Source: IDS-8 sp035304285 (lineage in GTDB: Bacteria > Pseudomonadota > Gammaproteobacteria > Steroidobacterales > Woeseiaceae). From it: 64,000 nucleotides of DNA. The notes beneath the pieces were generated by a model that made no database searches, was not told the DNA's origin, and saw only the letters and a list, made by a program, of their open reading frames with translations. Each line of letters opens with the position of its first letter. Position 1 is the first letter of the stretch. Location: the NCBI GenBank assembly GCA_035304285.1, contig DATGQI010000036.1:9760-73759 (forward strand), in the 5' to 3' direction. A program made the position numbers and the translations under genes. Positions 1 to 9,505 of the stretch are shown piece after piece.

Positions 1-424
1 GGCCCATGACGTCGCGGACTTCGACCGATCCGGAGCGGTCCTCGATGTTGAGTGACAGTCTCTCCGGGACCCTCACGTCCAGGTGCACGCGCGGGCTTTC
101 GTCGAACGACCATCGCGACTTCCTGAACCACCCGTCGAGATCGGCGCGACTGCCATTTTTTCCGAGGCTGAGGACAAGGTCCTCTTCGATGACCTGCCGG
201 GCCTCGTCTGCATCCGCATCCGGAACCTCGATGGTTGCGATGACGAGAATGCGGTTGGTGCCGGCGATGCCGCTAACGTTCAGGCTGCCTGCCCCTGCCT
301 CGATGTCCAGTGTTTCCACGCCATCAGCATCGATAGACAGCTCGCGCTTTTCCTCCTGGCCGTTAAACGCGGCATGCACGAGGTTGGCGGCGAACAAGAT
401 CATCATCAGTAGGGTCTGCAGCAT
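1..424 (-). CDS. DUF4097-like exported protein (3' end outside window)
   Basis: The gene is read from an ATG at 424 towards the window start with no stop, so about 141 N-terminal residues are visible and the C-terminus is missing. The first 18 or so residues (MLQTLLMMILFAANLVHA) form a signal peptide. The rest alternates short beta-type segments with the pattern of the DUF4097/putative adhesin beta-solenoid family (for example DGVETLDIEAGAGSLNVSG and RLSLNIEDRSGSVEVRDV). Members are periplasmic or surface proteins of unclear function. It lies 154 bp downstream of, and on the same strand as, the small exported protein at 579-902, so co-transcription is possible. The family call is by pattern only. 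Confidence 0.6.
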   Translation of the reverse strand, partial: MLQTLLMMILFAANLVHAAFNGQEEKRELSIDADGVETLDIEAGAGSLNVSGIAGTNRILVIATIEVPDADADEARQVIEEDLVLSLGKNGSRADLDGWFRKSRWSFDESPRVHLDVRVPERLSLNIEDRSGSVEVRDVMG

Positions 425-578
425 CGTTTTCTCCAGCGTGAGCGGCTCGGCTGTGGTTTGCTGATTTAGATGCCGCTCGCGCGCAAACGGTTGCGTCATC
501 GCCAGGGATCACCGTGCGCCTTGCCAATCACCACCGTTAGCTGACCCGGGCCTTGAAGTTCGCGCAATGACCAGCGCA

Positions 579-902
579 TCAGGCCTGCTCGATGGTAAGC
601 CTGATCGGTGCGTTGCTGCCATTCGCGACGCAGTGCGTCTCGTAGCGCTTTTCGGAGTCGGGGAAAATTACCGCGGACTCGATCGTTACGGCATATCCGA
701 TCCCGGTCCTCTTGACCCTCGACACCAGGTGACGCACGCGTTGCGCATTCTCGAGGTCGAGTTCGGTGTTAACAGCTGCGAGGCAGCTGTCGACCTCCCG
801 GGAGAAGAGCATCTTCCCGGCAGCTTCGGCGGGTATGGCATGGGCGCCGGCGTAACCGAGCACGAGCAGGAGACTGGCAGGTATCAGGTTTTGGAATTTC
901 AT
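579..902 (-). CDS. small exported hypothetical protein
   Basis: It encodes 107 residues from the ATG at 902, which is preceded by AAGGAAG. An in-frame start at 1010 exists, but its product would put a basic non-secretory stretch before the signal peptide. The N-terminus MKFQNLIPASLLLVLGYAGA is a clear Sec signal. The mature part has two Cys (in VDSCLAAV and THCVANG) that could form a disulfide. I do not recognise the family. A TetR-type operator candidate (1013-1028) lies about 110 bp upstream, so this gene is a likely target of the TetR regulator at 1045-1626. Confidence 0.6.
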   Translation of the reverse strand: MKFQNLIPASLLLVLGYAGAHAIPAEAAGKMLFSREVDSCLAAVNTELDLENAQRVRHLVSRVKRTGIGYAVTIESAVIFPDSEKRYETHCVANGSNAPIRLTIEQA

Positions 903-1012
903 CTCTTGAGCTTCCTTCGAGGTTGTGCGGCGACGCCGCGGGTCCAGTTTCAGAACCAGCGTTCTGGATAAAAGAAAAAAAGGTCGGGTCGCTTCGGACT
1001 CGAGCCGCACTC

Positions 1013-1028
1013 CAGAACATCTATTCTG
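1013..1028. promoter_or_regulatory. candidate TetR operator, copy 1
   Basis: CAGAACATCTATTCTG has 5-bp inverted arms (CAGAA/TTCTG). The flanks TCCAGA-N8-TCTGTT are identical to a second site at 1633-1648 just before the tetR start codon. It lies between the tetR stop and the start of the small exported gene, where it could control the latter. This is seen directly; the assignment to this TetR protein is inferred. Confidence 0.5.
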
Positions 1029-1044
1029 TTATGCACAAAAAAAC

Positions 1045-1626
1045 TCAGCGGAGCGAGGACATGGTGTTGTCCACGAAACTGTTCAGCGTTTCCCTGGGGA
1101 GGCCCGAGCTTGCGAGCACCGCCAACCCGAAGAGTGCGCCGGTGAGAAAATCGCCCGCGCTTCGCACGTCCAGAGATGCCCGGACCTCCCCCTTTTCTTT
1201 CGCGGCCGCAAGTCCGATGGCGAAGGTCTTGGCGATGCGGCTTATGAAGCGCTGCAGCACATGCTTGATCTCGCTGTCGTGCGGAGCCAGCTCCATGGCC
1301 GTATGGGACAACATGCAGCCCCTGGTTCTGTCGGCGCTGGCGAGCATCTCGATGCGCTCCTCGAAGATCCTGCGAATGTCGGCAAGCGAAGCGTCGGGCT
1401 CGAGAAGCCGCAGGAACCGCTCGCGACCCATGCGATCGGCGTAGCGCTCCAGCGCCTGCTCGAACAACTCGCGCTTGTTGCCGAACGTCCCGTAGAGTCC
1501 GTAGCGGCTGACGCCGGTTGCCTTGACGAGGTCATCCATGGAGGTGTCGGTGTAGCCCCGCGTGGAGAACACCTCCACGGCCTTGTTCAACGCTTCAGCA
1601 GGATTGAAAGCACGGGTTCTGACCAT
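1045..1626 (-). CDS. TetR/AcrR family transcriptional regulator
   Basis: The 193-residue protein has the usual TetR length. The N-terminal helix-turn-helix covers roughly residues 10-55 (TDTSMDDLVKATGVSRYGLY, then GTFGNKRELFEQAL), and the rest is an all-helical ligand-binding and dimerisation region. Start ATG at 1626 has GGAAAG just upstream. The operator-like site 1633-1648 overlaps its leader, suggesting autorepression, and a matching site lies downstream before the small exported gene. The ligand cannot be inferred. The family call is firm, the targets are inference. Confidence 0.9.
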   Translation of the reverse strand: MVRTRAFNPAEALNKAVEVFSTRGYTDTSMDDLVKATGVSRYGLYGTFGNKRELFEQALERYADRMGRERFLRLLEPDASLADIRRIFEERIEMLASADRTRGCMLSHTAMELAPHDSEIKHVLQRFISRIAKTFAIGLAAAKEKGEVRASLDVRSAGDFLTGALFGLAVLASSGLPRETLNSFVDNTMSSLR

Positions 1627-1632
1627 GCTTTC

Positions 1633-1648
1633 CAGACTAGTCGTTCTG
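1633..1648. promoter_or_regulatory. candidate TetR operator, copy 2 (autoregulatory)
   Basis: CAGACTAGTCGTTCTG sits 7 bp upstream of the tetR ATG and shares TCCAGA-N8-TCTGTT with the site at 1013-1028. Binding here would block transcription or initiation of tetR. Confidence 0.5.
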
Positions 1649-1685
1649 TTTTACGCCGTCAAGCGAGATCGGGAGAAGGCTTCGT

Positions 1686-2540
1686 TTACAGGCTCTGTGC
1701 GGCGAAGGTGTCGCAGCGTTCCGGGTCGCCGTGCTCCAGGCCGGTGCGGAACCATCGTACGCGCTGCTCCGACGTGCCGTGGGTGAAAGAGTCGGGGGAT
1801 ACGCCGCGTCCGCTACCCTGCTGAAGGCGATCGTCGCCGATGGCGCTCGCGGCATTCAAAGCTTCCTCGACATCGCCTTCCTCGAGGAAATTGTGCCGGC
1901 GGTGGGTGCGGTTCGCCCATACCCCCGCCAGGCAGTCCGCCTGCAACTCCAGCCGCACGGACATCCGGTTTGCCTCGGCCTCCGACAGCCGCTGGCGACT
2001 TCGGTGAACCTCGTCCGTAATTCCGAGAAGGTGCTGCACGTGGTGCCCGATCTCGTGGGCGATGACATAGGCCTGCGCGAAATCGCCGGGAGCATCAAAG
2101 CGATTCTTCAGTTCCGTGTAGAAGTCGAGATCGATGTAGGCCTTGCTGTCTGCGGGACAATAGAAGGGTCCCATGAAGGCTTGCCCGACGCCACAGGCGG
2201 TCCGTGTAGCGCCGCGAAACATCACCAGCACCGGTTCCTGGTAGCGCTGGTTGCTCGCGGCGAACACTTCGTTCCACACGTCCTCGGTGTCGGCCACGAC
2301 CACCGCGACCATGTCCGCGAGCGGGTCTTCGGAGAAATCCTGTTCGCCAGGAGTCGTGGCGGTATCGGAAGGAACGTTGACCGACTGCACCCCCTCCAGA
2401 AGGAAGCTCGGATCGATACCGAAGTACATGGCCGCAAGGACAATGACGATCGTACCGATGCCGCCGCCCACCAGCGTCGTTCCCCTGGCGCTGCGCCGGT
2501 CCTCGATGTTGCTGCTCCGCCTTCTGTCCCGCCAGCGCAT
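1686..2540 (-). CDS. YpfJ-type neutral zinc metallopeptidase
   Basis: The 284-residue protein has the hallmark N-terminus of the YpfJ/putative neutral zinc metallopeptidase family (MRWRDRRRSSNIEDRRSARG), then one membrane helix near residues 24-45. A catalytic HEIGHHVQ motif supplies two zinc His and the general-base Glu, and the downstream LQADCLAGVWA segment carries the expected Glu/Asp region. Topology predicts a membrane anchor with a periplasmic peptidase domain. The physiological substrate of the family is unknown. It sits alone between tetR and the DUF4412 gene on the same strand. Confidence 0.9.
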   Translation of the reverse strand: MRWRDRRRSSNIEDRRSARGTTLVGGGIGTIVIVLAAMYFGIDPSFLLEGVQSVNVPSDTATTPGEQDFSEDPLADMVAVVVADTEDVWNEVFAASNQRYQEPVLVMFRGATRTACGVGQAFMGPFYCPADSKAYIDLDFYTELKNRFDAPGDFAQAYVIAHEIGHHVQHLLGITDEVHRSRQRLSEAEANRMSVRLELQADCLAGVWANRTHRRHNFLEEGDVEEALNAASAIGDDRLQQGSGRGVSPDSFTHGTSEQRVRWFRTGLEHGDPERCDTFAAQSL

Positions 2541-2588
2541 GGTGTGTCAGCTCCTGATTGGAACGGTAGTTGCCTTTAAGAGGACCTC

Positions 2589-3410
2589 TCAGATACCAAG
2601 GTCCTTTTGCTTGTAACCCTGCGGTGGGTTGAAGAGCGCCTGATCGATGTCCGCGCTTCTCGCGGACTTAAGCCGGCTCTCGCTTTCAAGGCTGCCATCG
2701 TCGTCGAACTCGCGGCTCAGTACAGGGTAACCCTCCAACTCTTTCATGTGCCGGAACAAGTCCCGCTGCTCACCCATCACGTCCATACCCGAAGCGCCCG
2801 AGAATTGCTCCGCCATCCTCTCGAAGAAGGTGGCCATCGCGATCATTGAATCAGCGGCCTCACGACCGCCATCGATGTCGTCCCAGCCTGTGATGCAGAG
2901 CTCCCGTACTTTTGTGCCATTTTGCTGCACTTCGTAGTACTCGCAATCAAAGCCGTTGATCGTGTCGCTGGCGCCGGTCCGGTTCACTTTCAAAGGTGCC
3001 GGTTTCTCCGCCTGCGTCGGGAGGTGCTGCTTCATCATCTGTTCCGCCATCGCACGCTGCTCAGGCGGCATTTCCTCGAGTGCCTGCTGCATTTGCTGCA
3101 TGGCGCTGCTCATTTGCGAGCCGATCCGTTCCATCGCAGCTTCATCGATCACGTAATACTCCTTCTCCTCATGATCGATAGCGATAAATTCACGGCCCTG
3201 CTCGCGAAAGATCATGCCTCCCGACTCGTCGCTGCTGACAGACGTCACCTCCATCCGCGAAACACCGTCCTGCGTCGAGATCTCGACCGTGCCGATGGCG
3301 GGCGGCTCCTCCCCGTAGTCCGTGGTGACCAGTTCCATGACGGAACCAGCGAAAACCGGCGAGGATGCGCCGATGGCGGCACAGGTGAAGACGAGTTTCA
3401 GACGGGTCAT
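2589..3410 (-). CDS. exported DUF4412-like protein
   Basis: It encodes 273 residues from the ATG at 3410; the longer reading from 3467 adds residues before an obvious signal peptide (MTRLKLVFTCAAIGASSPVFA). The mature part starts with an antiparallel beta pattern (VMELVTTDYGE through ISTQDGVSRMEV), has an acidic, Met/Gln-rich helical middle (SSAMQQMQQALEEMPPEQRA), then a C-terminal beta region with two Cys. This fits DUF4412 periplasmic proteins of unknown role, some with a lipoprotein-carrier-like fold. It lies upstream of tamB on the same strand with a 120-bp gap. Confidence 0.6.
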   Translation of the reverse strand: MTRLKLVFTCAAIGASSPVFAGSVMELVTTDYGEEPPAIGTVEISTQDGVSRMEVTSVSSDESGGMIFREQGREFIAIDHEEKEYYVIDEAAMERIGSQMSSAMQQMQQALEEMPPEQRAMAEQMMKQHLPTQAEKPAPLKVNRTGASDTINGFDCEYYEVQQNGTKVRELCITGWDDIDGGREAADSMIAMATFFERMAEQFSGASGMDVMGEQRDLFRHMKELEGYPVLSREFDDDGSLESESRLKSARSADIDQALFNPPQGYKQKDLGI

Positions 3411-3530
3411 GACAGCATCCTTATTTGATACAGGGCGGCGGGCGGTGACATCGTTCCAGCCAAGCAAAATACCCGTGTCGCTGGCGTTTTGCCAGACGAG
3501 AACTTAGGGCGCCTGGACGACCCCGCTGTC

Positions 3531-6500
3531 TCAGCGCTCGAGCGTGTAGCTGAGGTCAACGCCCTCCGCGTTCTTCCCGGACGTCGCCTTGATGCCGAAA
3601 CCCTTGGCGATGTCGTAGCGTACGCTGATGACATTGCCGCGCTCGAAAAGCCCGATGCCATAGCTGATGTAGAGATCCTGGGCGATATAGGTACCGACAT
3701 CCACCGCGCCGACCCCCTGTTCATAATTGAAGTCGCTGCCGGTCACAAGGAGAGTCAACGCCCGGTCCCTCGTCGTGGCCGGATTTGTATAAACCTCGAC
3801 CTGGGGCTCCTGCGGCGTGCCCGTGACAAGTACCCCCGCATTGCGGATCTGCGGATTGCCGAATATTTCCCGCTCGGCGCGAATGCGCAGGCTGGGGCTC
3901 GATGCCGGGACGCCGGGAAACTGGATCCTTCCCTCGGTGATATCCAGCAATTGCCCGTACGCTTCGAACCTGCCCTGGATGTTGTACTGGCCGTTCGCAA
4001 CCGGCATGTGCGGGCCGTCCCAGTGAAAGGCAGCGGTACCGGCGACGCGAGCCTCGGCGACGTCGAGATCGACAACCACGTCGTCTCCTAACACCAGCGC
4101 CACGGTTCCGTGAATCTCGAACGGAGTCTCGGTTGCGTCTGTTTCCTCCGTCTCTCCGTTACCGTTCGCGACGATCACGACGTCCGCGCTTTCGCTTATC
4201 TTGTCACCCGAGGTCAGATCAACGGGCGTGAGTCTCGCCCGCGGGACAACCACGTTGCCATTGATCGCCAGGCTACCCGCCCGCACGCCCAGCACGAGGT
4301 CGGTATTCGCCACCACGGTGACGTCCGGCAGGTCGATCAGCGTCAGGTTCTCGCCCGTGAGAGACAAGTCCAGTCCCTCGCGAAACCCGCCGAACGAATT
4401 GACACTGCTTCGGAGTTCACCGGTGCCGTCGCCGGCGCTGAACGTCGTCTGCAGATCGATCCTGTTGTCTTCGCGAATCATGCTTTGCATCTGGATGTCA
4501 CTGAGCACGAGCCCGAGCGGCTCATACCTGAATGAACCATTCTTCAACGAGGCTTCCCCGGTGAACATGGGCTTGCCGAGGGTGCCTGCTACTCCCAGGT
4601 CCACATCCAGTTGACCGCTGGCGTCGTCGATCATAGGCGCAAGGCTGGCAGCAACAGCGATGTCGTTGAGATTTATCGCGAGCCTGCCTTCAACTTCGCT
4701 GTCGGCGCCCATGCTCACGTCCGCTGCCTCGAAACTTGCGTCGATCTCGGCCGAATCCGAAAAAGGCAGCGTCAATCGTCCGGCGAGCAACTGGCCGTCC
4801 ACCAGGTTGAAGTGGACCTCGCCCGCACCCGTCTGGGTTGTCATTCTCTCGTCTACGGTGTTCCGGATGTCTCCCGGCGATATGAGGACGTCTCCTTCTC
4901 CCGAGAGCCCACCCTCCCCGCTGCCAATCGAGATCCCGCCGCTCAGCGTCTGCGTGAATTCAAGGTTGGTCTCGAACAGCAGACGAATGAGGTTTACCGG
5001 GAGCGCTTCCATCTCCGCCGCCAGTGTGAGGTTCGTGCTGCCAGCCCACTCCGTCCCCAGGCAAACCCTCGCTTCCTGGGCCGGCGCCTGGACTTCCGGA
5101 CTCCCCTCGCTGCCCACGAGACAGGTGCGCTCAAGCGACACCGATTTTGTCGAAAGCTGCAGGGCAGCAGGCTCCTCGAGCGCGAACTCGAGATCTGAAG
5201 GCGTCGCGAACCGCAGAGCCTCCAGTTGGCCGCGCCAGGTGGACTGGAGTGGCTGGCGCCAGTTCTCCAAAGCCCCGTCGAACTCAAGATTCAGCTCCTT
5301 TTCCTCTCCCGCCAGGTCGACCAGCAACCGCTGGCGATCCGCCCCGGCGGAAAGCTGCACAACGACACTCTGGAGTTCACGTGCGCCAGCGGTCAGTCCC
5401 GTTCCCTCGGCTGCCAATGCCAGTGGCGTAGCGGGCGGCGCATCGATACTTCTAACCTTGAGCTCTTGCAGCGCGTAGTCGCCCCAGAACAGCTCCGACG
5501 CCTCGAGATCGAGCTGAAGGGAAGGAAACTCATCTGCCATCGAGAAGTTTCCCTGCGCCTGCAGAAAGCCCGCGACATCCGGGTGGAACGTTTGCAGGGC
5601 AGGGACGTCGAGTGAGAAATCCAGTCCCGACCGGCTACTTGCACTTCCGTCCGCCTGCAGTTCGGACTCACCGGATCTCAAGACGAGCTGCCGGGCAACC
5701 AGGTTGCCTCCCGTGTACTGGATTCCGCCCCCGCCTTGCAGTGGTTGCCCGCGAACCGAGCCATCCAGTTGGCGGATGGCAACATCCACCTGGACAGGAT
5801 CGAGCTGGCCCTCTGCCGTGAAGTTGCTGCTGATGCGGCCGGGGAATTGCGGCGCTAGCGGGCTGATGTCCAGGTTTCCGGTGGCGAGATCGGCCGACCA
5901 GCGGCTCTGTGCCCAGTTATAGTGGCCGGTGCCGGCCGCCGTGCCGCCCAAGACTTCACTTTCGTGAAGAACCGCTTCGACCTGTTCGCGATTACCCTGC
6001 CCCGTCAGGACGAAAACGCCCTGCGGGAGCGTATCGGTGCGAAAAGCTATCCTCCCGTCGAAGGACCATTCCTCCAGCCTTCCCGCAACCGTTACAACCC
6101 CCGACTCACTGATGAAGCGCGTTGCTGCGTCGACCTCGTTCGACATCGGCCACTGCAAGTCGCTCCAGTCGAGGTGGAGGTCAACCACGTTGCCGTCGAG
6201 ATCGATCTCTCCCGTTGCATCCACCCTTGCCGGCGAATCCTGCACACGCAGACTCACCTCGTTCAGTCTCACGTTGCCGGCCTGCCACGCCGCGTCCACG
6301 GTTCCGGATACCGGCTGTCCGGCGGGCCAGTTTTGCGTAAGCGCGGCCGGATCGAAGCGTTCGACCTCTGCATCCACCGCGACCGCAAACCCACCGGACC
6401 AGCGAAGCTCGCCGACGGAGGCGGCTGCGAGCATGTCGCCGCGCAAGCTAAGGCTCGACACGGAAAGCCCCTCACTGTTCCCCTCCGTGACGATGTCGAA

Positions 6501-7427
6501 AAGAAGTTCTTCCGTGCCGGCTACCGCGACGGTGCCGACGCCGCTTATTGTGTAAGCCGAAAGGTCGCCCCGCGTTTCGAGATCCGCCTCGCGCAGGTAC
6601 ACCTGTGGAGGTTGGTCCGGGCCAGTGCGAAGCGGCCATTGGAAATAAGGCGTCTGCACGCGCACGTCCCAGCCCGGTGTCTCGTACAACCGGAAAAGCC
6701 GGCCTGCAACCTGCACGTCGGGGGCCGCACCCACGACATTGACCTGCAGGTCGGCAAGGCTTCCGGCAGCGATAGCTTTGAAATCGACCGGGTGGACCTG
6801 GTCGTCGCCCAGCGGAATTGGGTAGCTCCCGGTCAACTCCGCTTCCGCCGGATAGGGCTCGGCCAGTCCGATGTCGATGGAGCCGCGCAAGGCAACCGCG
6901 GACGAATCCAGTTCGAGCCGCGCCAGTGATATCTCATCGTGCCAGTGCCCGGCGAAAGCTGCCTCGTGCAGCCGGAAAATGGGCTCGTCGGCCGGATTGA
7001 TGACTTGTAGTTCAGTCACATGCACGTCCTGCATGTTGACGACGAACGGCAGCGCAAGCTTGTCGAGAAAGGGTTCACCGGGATCATCGGGCTCGCCCGT
7101 TTCCTTCAGCCAAATGTTTACGCGATCTGCGCGAAGTTCAGGAATATCGATCGCAAGAGGGAACAGCACGAGCTGCACCGAGAGCCTGGCTCTCGCGACC
7201 TCGACCTGCACCGCTTCGCTGACGTAGGACACGTCGGTCAGGCTCAGGCCGTCCGCAATCGAGCCCTCGATCGTGGCGGCGCGCAGCTCCCCAGGGATCA
7301 TAGGCACCGCACGATCCCAAAGCCAGCGGGAGCCCGACGAGGTCTGCGTCAGCCACGCCACCGCCAGCACTACGATGAGCACGACCGAAGCGATGGCCAG
7401 GAGCGCGTACTTGAGGATGTTGCTCAT
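3531..7427 (-). CDS. tamB: translocation and assembly module inner-membrane subunit TamB
   Basis: It encodes 1298 residues from the ATG at 7427, which overlaps the tamA stop as ATGA; the longer open frame to 7622 is an artefact inside tamA. The N-terminus MSNILKYALLAIASVVLIVV is a single inner-membrane anchor. The long middle is repetitive beta sequence typical of the AsmA-like/bridge-type lipid transfer fold, and the C-terminal part from about residue 950 matches the TamB/DUF490 domain (ending GFGIKATSGKNAEGVDLSYT). TamB spans the periplasm and works with TamA in outer-membrane protein insertion or phospholipid transport. Length is usual for the family. Confidence 0.95.
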   Translation of the reverse strand: MSNILKYALLAIASVVLIVVLAVAWLTQTSSGSRWLWDRAVPMIPGELRAATIEGSIADGLSLTDVSYVSEAVQVEVARARLSVQLVLFPLAIDIPELRADRVNIWLKETGEPDDPGEPFLDKLALPFVVNMQDVHVTELQVINPADEPIFRLHEAAFAGHWHDEISLARLELDSSAVALRGSIDIGLAEPYPAEAELTGSYPIPLGDDQVHPVDFKAIAAGSLADLQVNVVGAAPDVQVAGRLFRLYETPGWDVRVQTPYFQWPLRTGPDQPPQVYLREADLETRGDLSAYTISGVGTVAVAGTEELLFDIVTEGNSEGLSVSSLSLRGDMLAAASVGELRWSGGFAVAVDAEVERFDPAALTQNWPAGQPVSGTVDAAWQAGNVRLNEVSLRVQDSPARVDATGEIDLDGNVVDLHLDWSDLQWPMSNEVDAATRFISESGVVTVAGRLEEWSFDGRIAFRTDTLPQGVFVLTGQGNREQVEAVLHESEVLGGTAAGTGHYNWAQSRWSADLATGNLDISPLAPQFPGRISSNFTAEGQLDPVQVDVAIRQLDGSVRGQPLQGGGGIQYTGGNLVARQLVLRSGESELQADGSASSRSGLDFSLDVPALQTFHPDVAGFLQAQGNFSMADEFPSLQLDLEASELFWGDYALQELKVRSIDAPPATPLALAAEGTGLTAGARELQSVVVQLSAGADRQRLLVDLAGEEKELNLEFDGALENWRQPLQSTWRGQLEALRFATPSDLEFALEEPAALQLSTKSVSLERTCLVGSEGSPEVQAPAQEARVCLGTEWAGSTNLTLAAEMEALPVNLIRLLFETNLEFTQTLSGGISIGSGEGGLSGEGDVLISPGDIRNTVDERMTTQTGAGEVHFNLVDGQLLAGRLTLPFSDSAEIDASFEAADVSMGADSEVEGRLAINLNDIAVAASLAPMIDDASGQLDVDLGVAGTLGKPMFTGEASLKNGSFRYEPLGLVLSDIQMQSMIREDNRIDLQTTFSAGDGTGELRSSVNSFGGFREGLDLSLTGENLTLIDLPDVTVVANTDLVLGVRAGSLAINGNVVVPRARLTPVDLTSGDKISESADVVIVANGNGETEETDATETPFEIHGTVALVLGDDVVVDLDVAEARVAGTAAFHWDGPHMPVANGQYNIQGRFEAYGQLLDITEGRIQFPGVPASSPSLRIRAEREIFGNPQIRNAGVLVTGTPQEPQVEVYTNPATTRDRALTLLVTGSDFNYEQGVGAVDVGTYIAQDLYISYGIGLFERGNVISVRYDIAKGFGIKATSGKNAEGVDLSYTLER

Positions 7428-9337
7428 CAGAGAAGCGGCGTGCCTATCGTGAAGTGCACACGCAGCGGTCGACCCTCGATGTCGAGCGCCTGCGCAACAT
7501 CGAGGCGCAAAGGCCCGGCGATCGTGTACCAACGGATTCCGATTCCCGCGCCCTTTCGAAGCTGGAAATCGTTCCAGTCGTTGAACGCGTTGCCGATGTC
7601 GACGAATGCGGCCGCCGACCAATTCTCCAGGACGCGCATTTCGATTTCGGCGCTTGCCGAGATAATGTGGTTCGAGCCGACGTCGTTGTCGCTCAGATCC
7701 TCGAACCTATAGCCACGCACGCTGTTGCTGCCGCCGGCTTTGAAGCGGTACTGGTTCGGCAATCGCGTCAGCGACAATGCGAGTGGCTCGCCCTCGACGT
7801 CGAGCGTGAGGCGGTCAACTTTGGCATCGGTATAACCCACTTCTGCACGCAGCAATAACTTCCAGCGGTCCCGGATGAAGTTCCGGCGCGACGAGATGTA
7901 GAGCTGGGTAAAATCGCGGTCGGAGCCCCAAAGGTCGCTCGACGTGAAGATCCAGGCCCGCTCGTGATGCCCGGTGATGTCGAAACCGCTCCCCGTGACG
8001 GCCGGCCAGTCCCACTCGACGCCGAGCGCGATCGTCTTCACCGTATCGCTGAAAATGCCGCCGAACTCGGGATGCCGCAACAGGTCGAGAACTGCAGGGT
8101 CCGCATCGACTCCGGGGTCGTAGGAAAAGGATTCCCGCAGGTACTGGGCGAACATCGTCTCGAAGTAGCGCACCTTGCCTTCGTTTATATCGCGGACGTA
8201 CAGCCTGCCGGCGCGGAAGAAGACATCGTCGACATTGCCTGTCGCCAGCTTGATGAAATCCTCATCATCCTCGTGGCGTTTCACTTCGAGGTCCTGTTTG
8301 TCCCTCCTGAGCAGCAAGTTCGCAATCCAGAACTGTCTCTTCTCCACCTGCCTCGGAATGCGGTAGTCGGCCCGTAACGTAAACTGGTCATCCATCTCCT
8401 GGTAACCAATGCCGAGGTCAATGCGATCGCCGCGCGAGGACAGCGGTCGACGGCTCCACAACGCCTGTGTCCTGAACCCGGTATCACTGCCAAAGCCCAA
8501 TGCACCCTGGTAAGTGTTCTTCCACTCAGTTTCCATGCTGGCGACGATGTTTACGGTCGGGGGTGTTTGATCGAGCTGGCGTTGTTCCTCGACTTCGATA
8601 TCCGTGAAATACCCGGTCGTCCACAGGTCCAGTCGCAGGCTTTCCACGAGGTCCGGGCGAAATGGAGTTCCGGGGGCGAAACGCGGCACGTTCGCCAGGG
8701 CGTATGGTTCAACCACGTCCTGGACGAAATCGATGGTTCCGAAGACCGCCCGCGTGCCGGTATCGAGTACCAGGGTCAGATGTGCTTCATTCGCGGCCAG
8801 GTCCAGTTCGATCGTGCGGGTGATGAAGTTCGCATTGAGGTAACCCTCGCGATGTGCCAGTGACATGGCCGCCTGTTTCTGCTCCTCCCAGATCGCCTGG
8901 TTGAGTATGCTGCCCTCTCCCAGCGGCCAGGCTCGCCGCCACTCGCGAAGATCCTCCTGTCTTTCCCCGTCCCCACGCAATTCGATGTTCGCCTGCTTCA
9001 CCCGAACCGGCGGCCCGGGCTCGATGCGCAGGTTGATCCGATACCTCTCCCGGCCGGCAGGTGCGACGCTGGTGGAAATGACAGGATGGTAAAACCCGAG
9101 CGGCTTAAGTGCCTCCCGGGCACGCAGCCGCGCATTTTCGGTGATCTGGTCGAACTGGCCCGCCGATACGCGGGCTATTGTGCCGAAGCCCACGTCCTCC
9201 ACATGGCTGCGAACATTCGCCAGCAGCGGCTCCGGTACGCCCGTAATTACCCAGGTAATTTCTTCCGCCGCCGATGTCGCGGCCAGCAGGAGCACGGCCA
9301 TCGTGACGGACCCGAGCGCGCCGACACAACGTGTCAC
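7427..9337 (-). CDS. tamA: outer-membrane assembly factor TamA (Omp85 family)
   Basis: The 636-residue protein has a signal peptide (MTRCVGALGSVTMAVLLLAATSAAE), N-terminal POTRA domains (about 25-270) and a C-terminal 16-strand Omp85 barrel (about 280-636) ending in the aromatic and hydrophobic strand VHFTIGTPLL. The Omp85 signature appears as GGSNSVRGYRFEDL. It is translationally coupled to tamB through an ATGA overlap. A sigma-54-like motif lies about 110 bp upstream (9447-9462). Confidence 0.95.
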   Translation of the reverse strand: MTRCVGALGSVTMAVLLLAATSAAEEITWVITGVPEPLLANVRSHVEDVGFGTIARVSAGQFDQITENARLRAREALKPLGFYHPVISTSVAPAGRERYRINLRIEPGPPVRVKQANIELRGDGERQEDLREWRRAWPLGEGSILNQAIWEEQKQAAMSLAHREGYLNANFITRTIELDLAANEAHLTLVLDTGTRAVFGTIDFVQDVVEPYALANVPRFAPGTPFRPDLVESLRLDLWTTGYFTDIEVEEQRQLDQTPPTVNIVASMETEWKNTYQGALGFGSDTGFRTQALWSRRPLSSRGDRIDLGIGYQEMDDQFTLRADYRIPRQVEKRQFWIANLLLRRDKQDLEVKRHEDDEDFIKLATGNVDDVFFRAGRLYVRDINEGKVRYFETMFAQYLRESFSYDPGVDADPAVLDLLRHPEFGGIFSDTVKTIALGVEWDWPAVTGSGFDITGHHERAWIFTSSDLWGSDRDFTQLYISSRRNFIRDRWKLLLRAEVGYTDAKVDRLTLDVEGEPLALSLTRLPNQYRFKAGGSNSVRGYRFEDLSDNDVGSNHIISASAEIEMRVLENWSAAAFVDIGNAFNDWNDFQLRKGAGIGIRWYTIAGPLRLDVAQALDIEGRPLRVHFTIGTPLL

Positions 9338-9446
9338 GCCTGAAACTCAACGTCTGCTGATGTCGACATTACTGCATGTGAACCGGTAACAATTACAAAC
9401 TCGACGCGCCGCAACTGCCGACGCCTGCGGTGCCGGCAATGATGCT

Positions 9447-9462
9447 TGCAAAAAACCTGCCA
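9447..9462 (-). promoter_or_regulatory. possible sigma-54 promoter before tamA
   Basis: On the minus strand the sequence reads TGGCAGGTTTTTTGCA. The -24 GG and -12 GC are 10 nt apart as required, and one position differs from TGGCACG-N4-TTGCW. The predicted start would give a leader near 100 nt for tamA. It is the weakest of the sigma-54 motifs listed here because it lies apart from the stress cluster. Confidence 0.4.
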
Positions 9463-9505
9463 CGCTAACTCGCACCAATCCTGGCGCAGTGTAGGGGAGC
9501 GCCCT

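Noticed and set aside
925..1824. Plus-strand open frame of 299 codons opposite tetR
   Set aside because: It lies antisense to a clear TetR gene, has no recognisable domain and crosses both operator sites; such shadow frames are common at this GC content.
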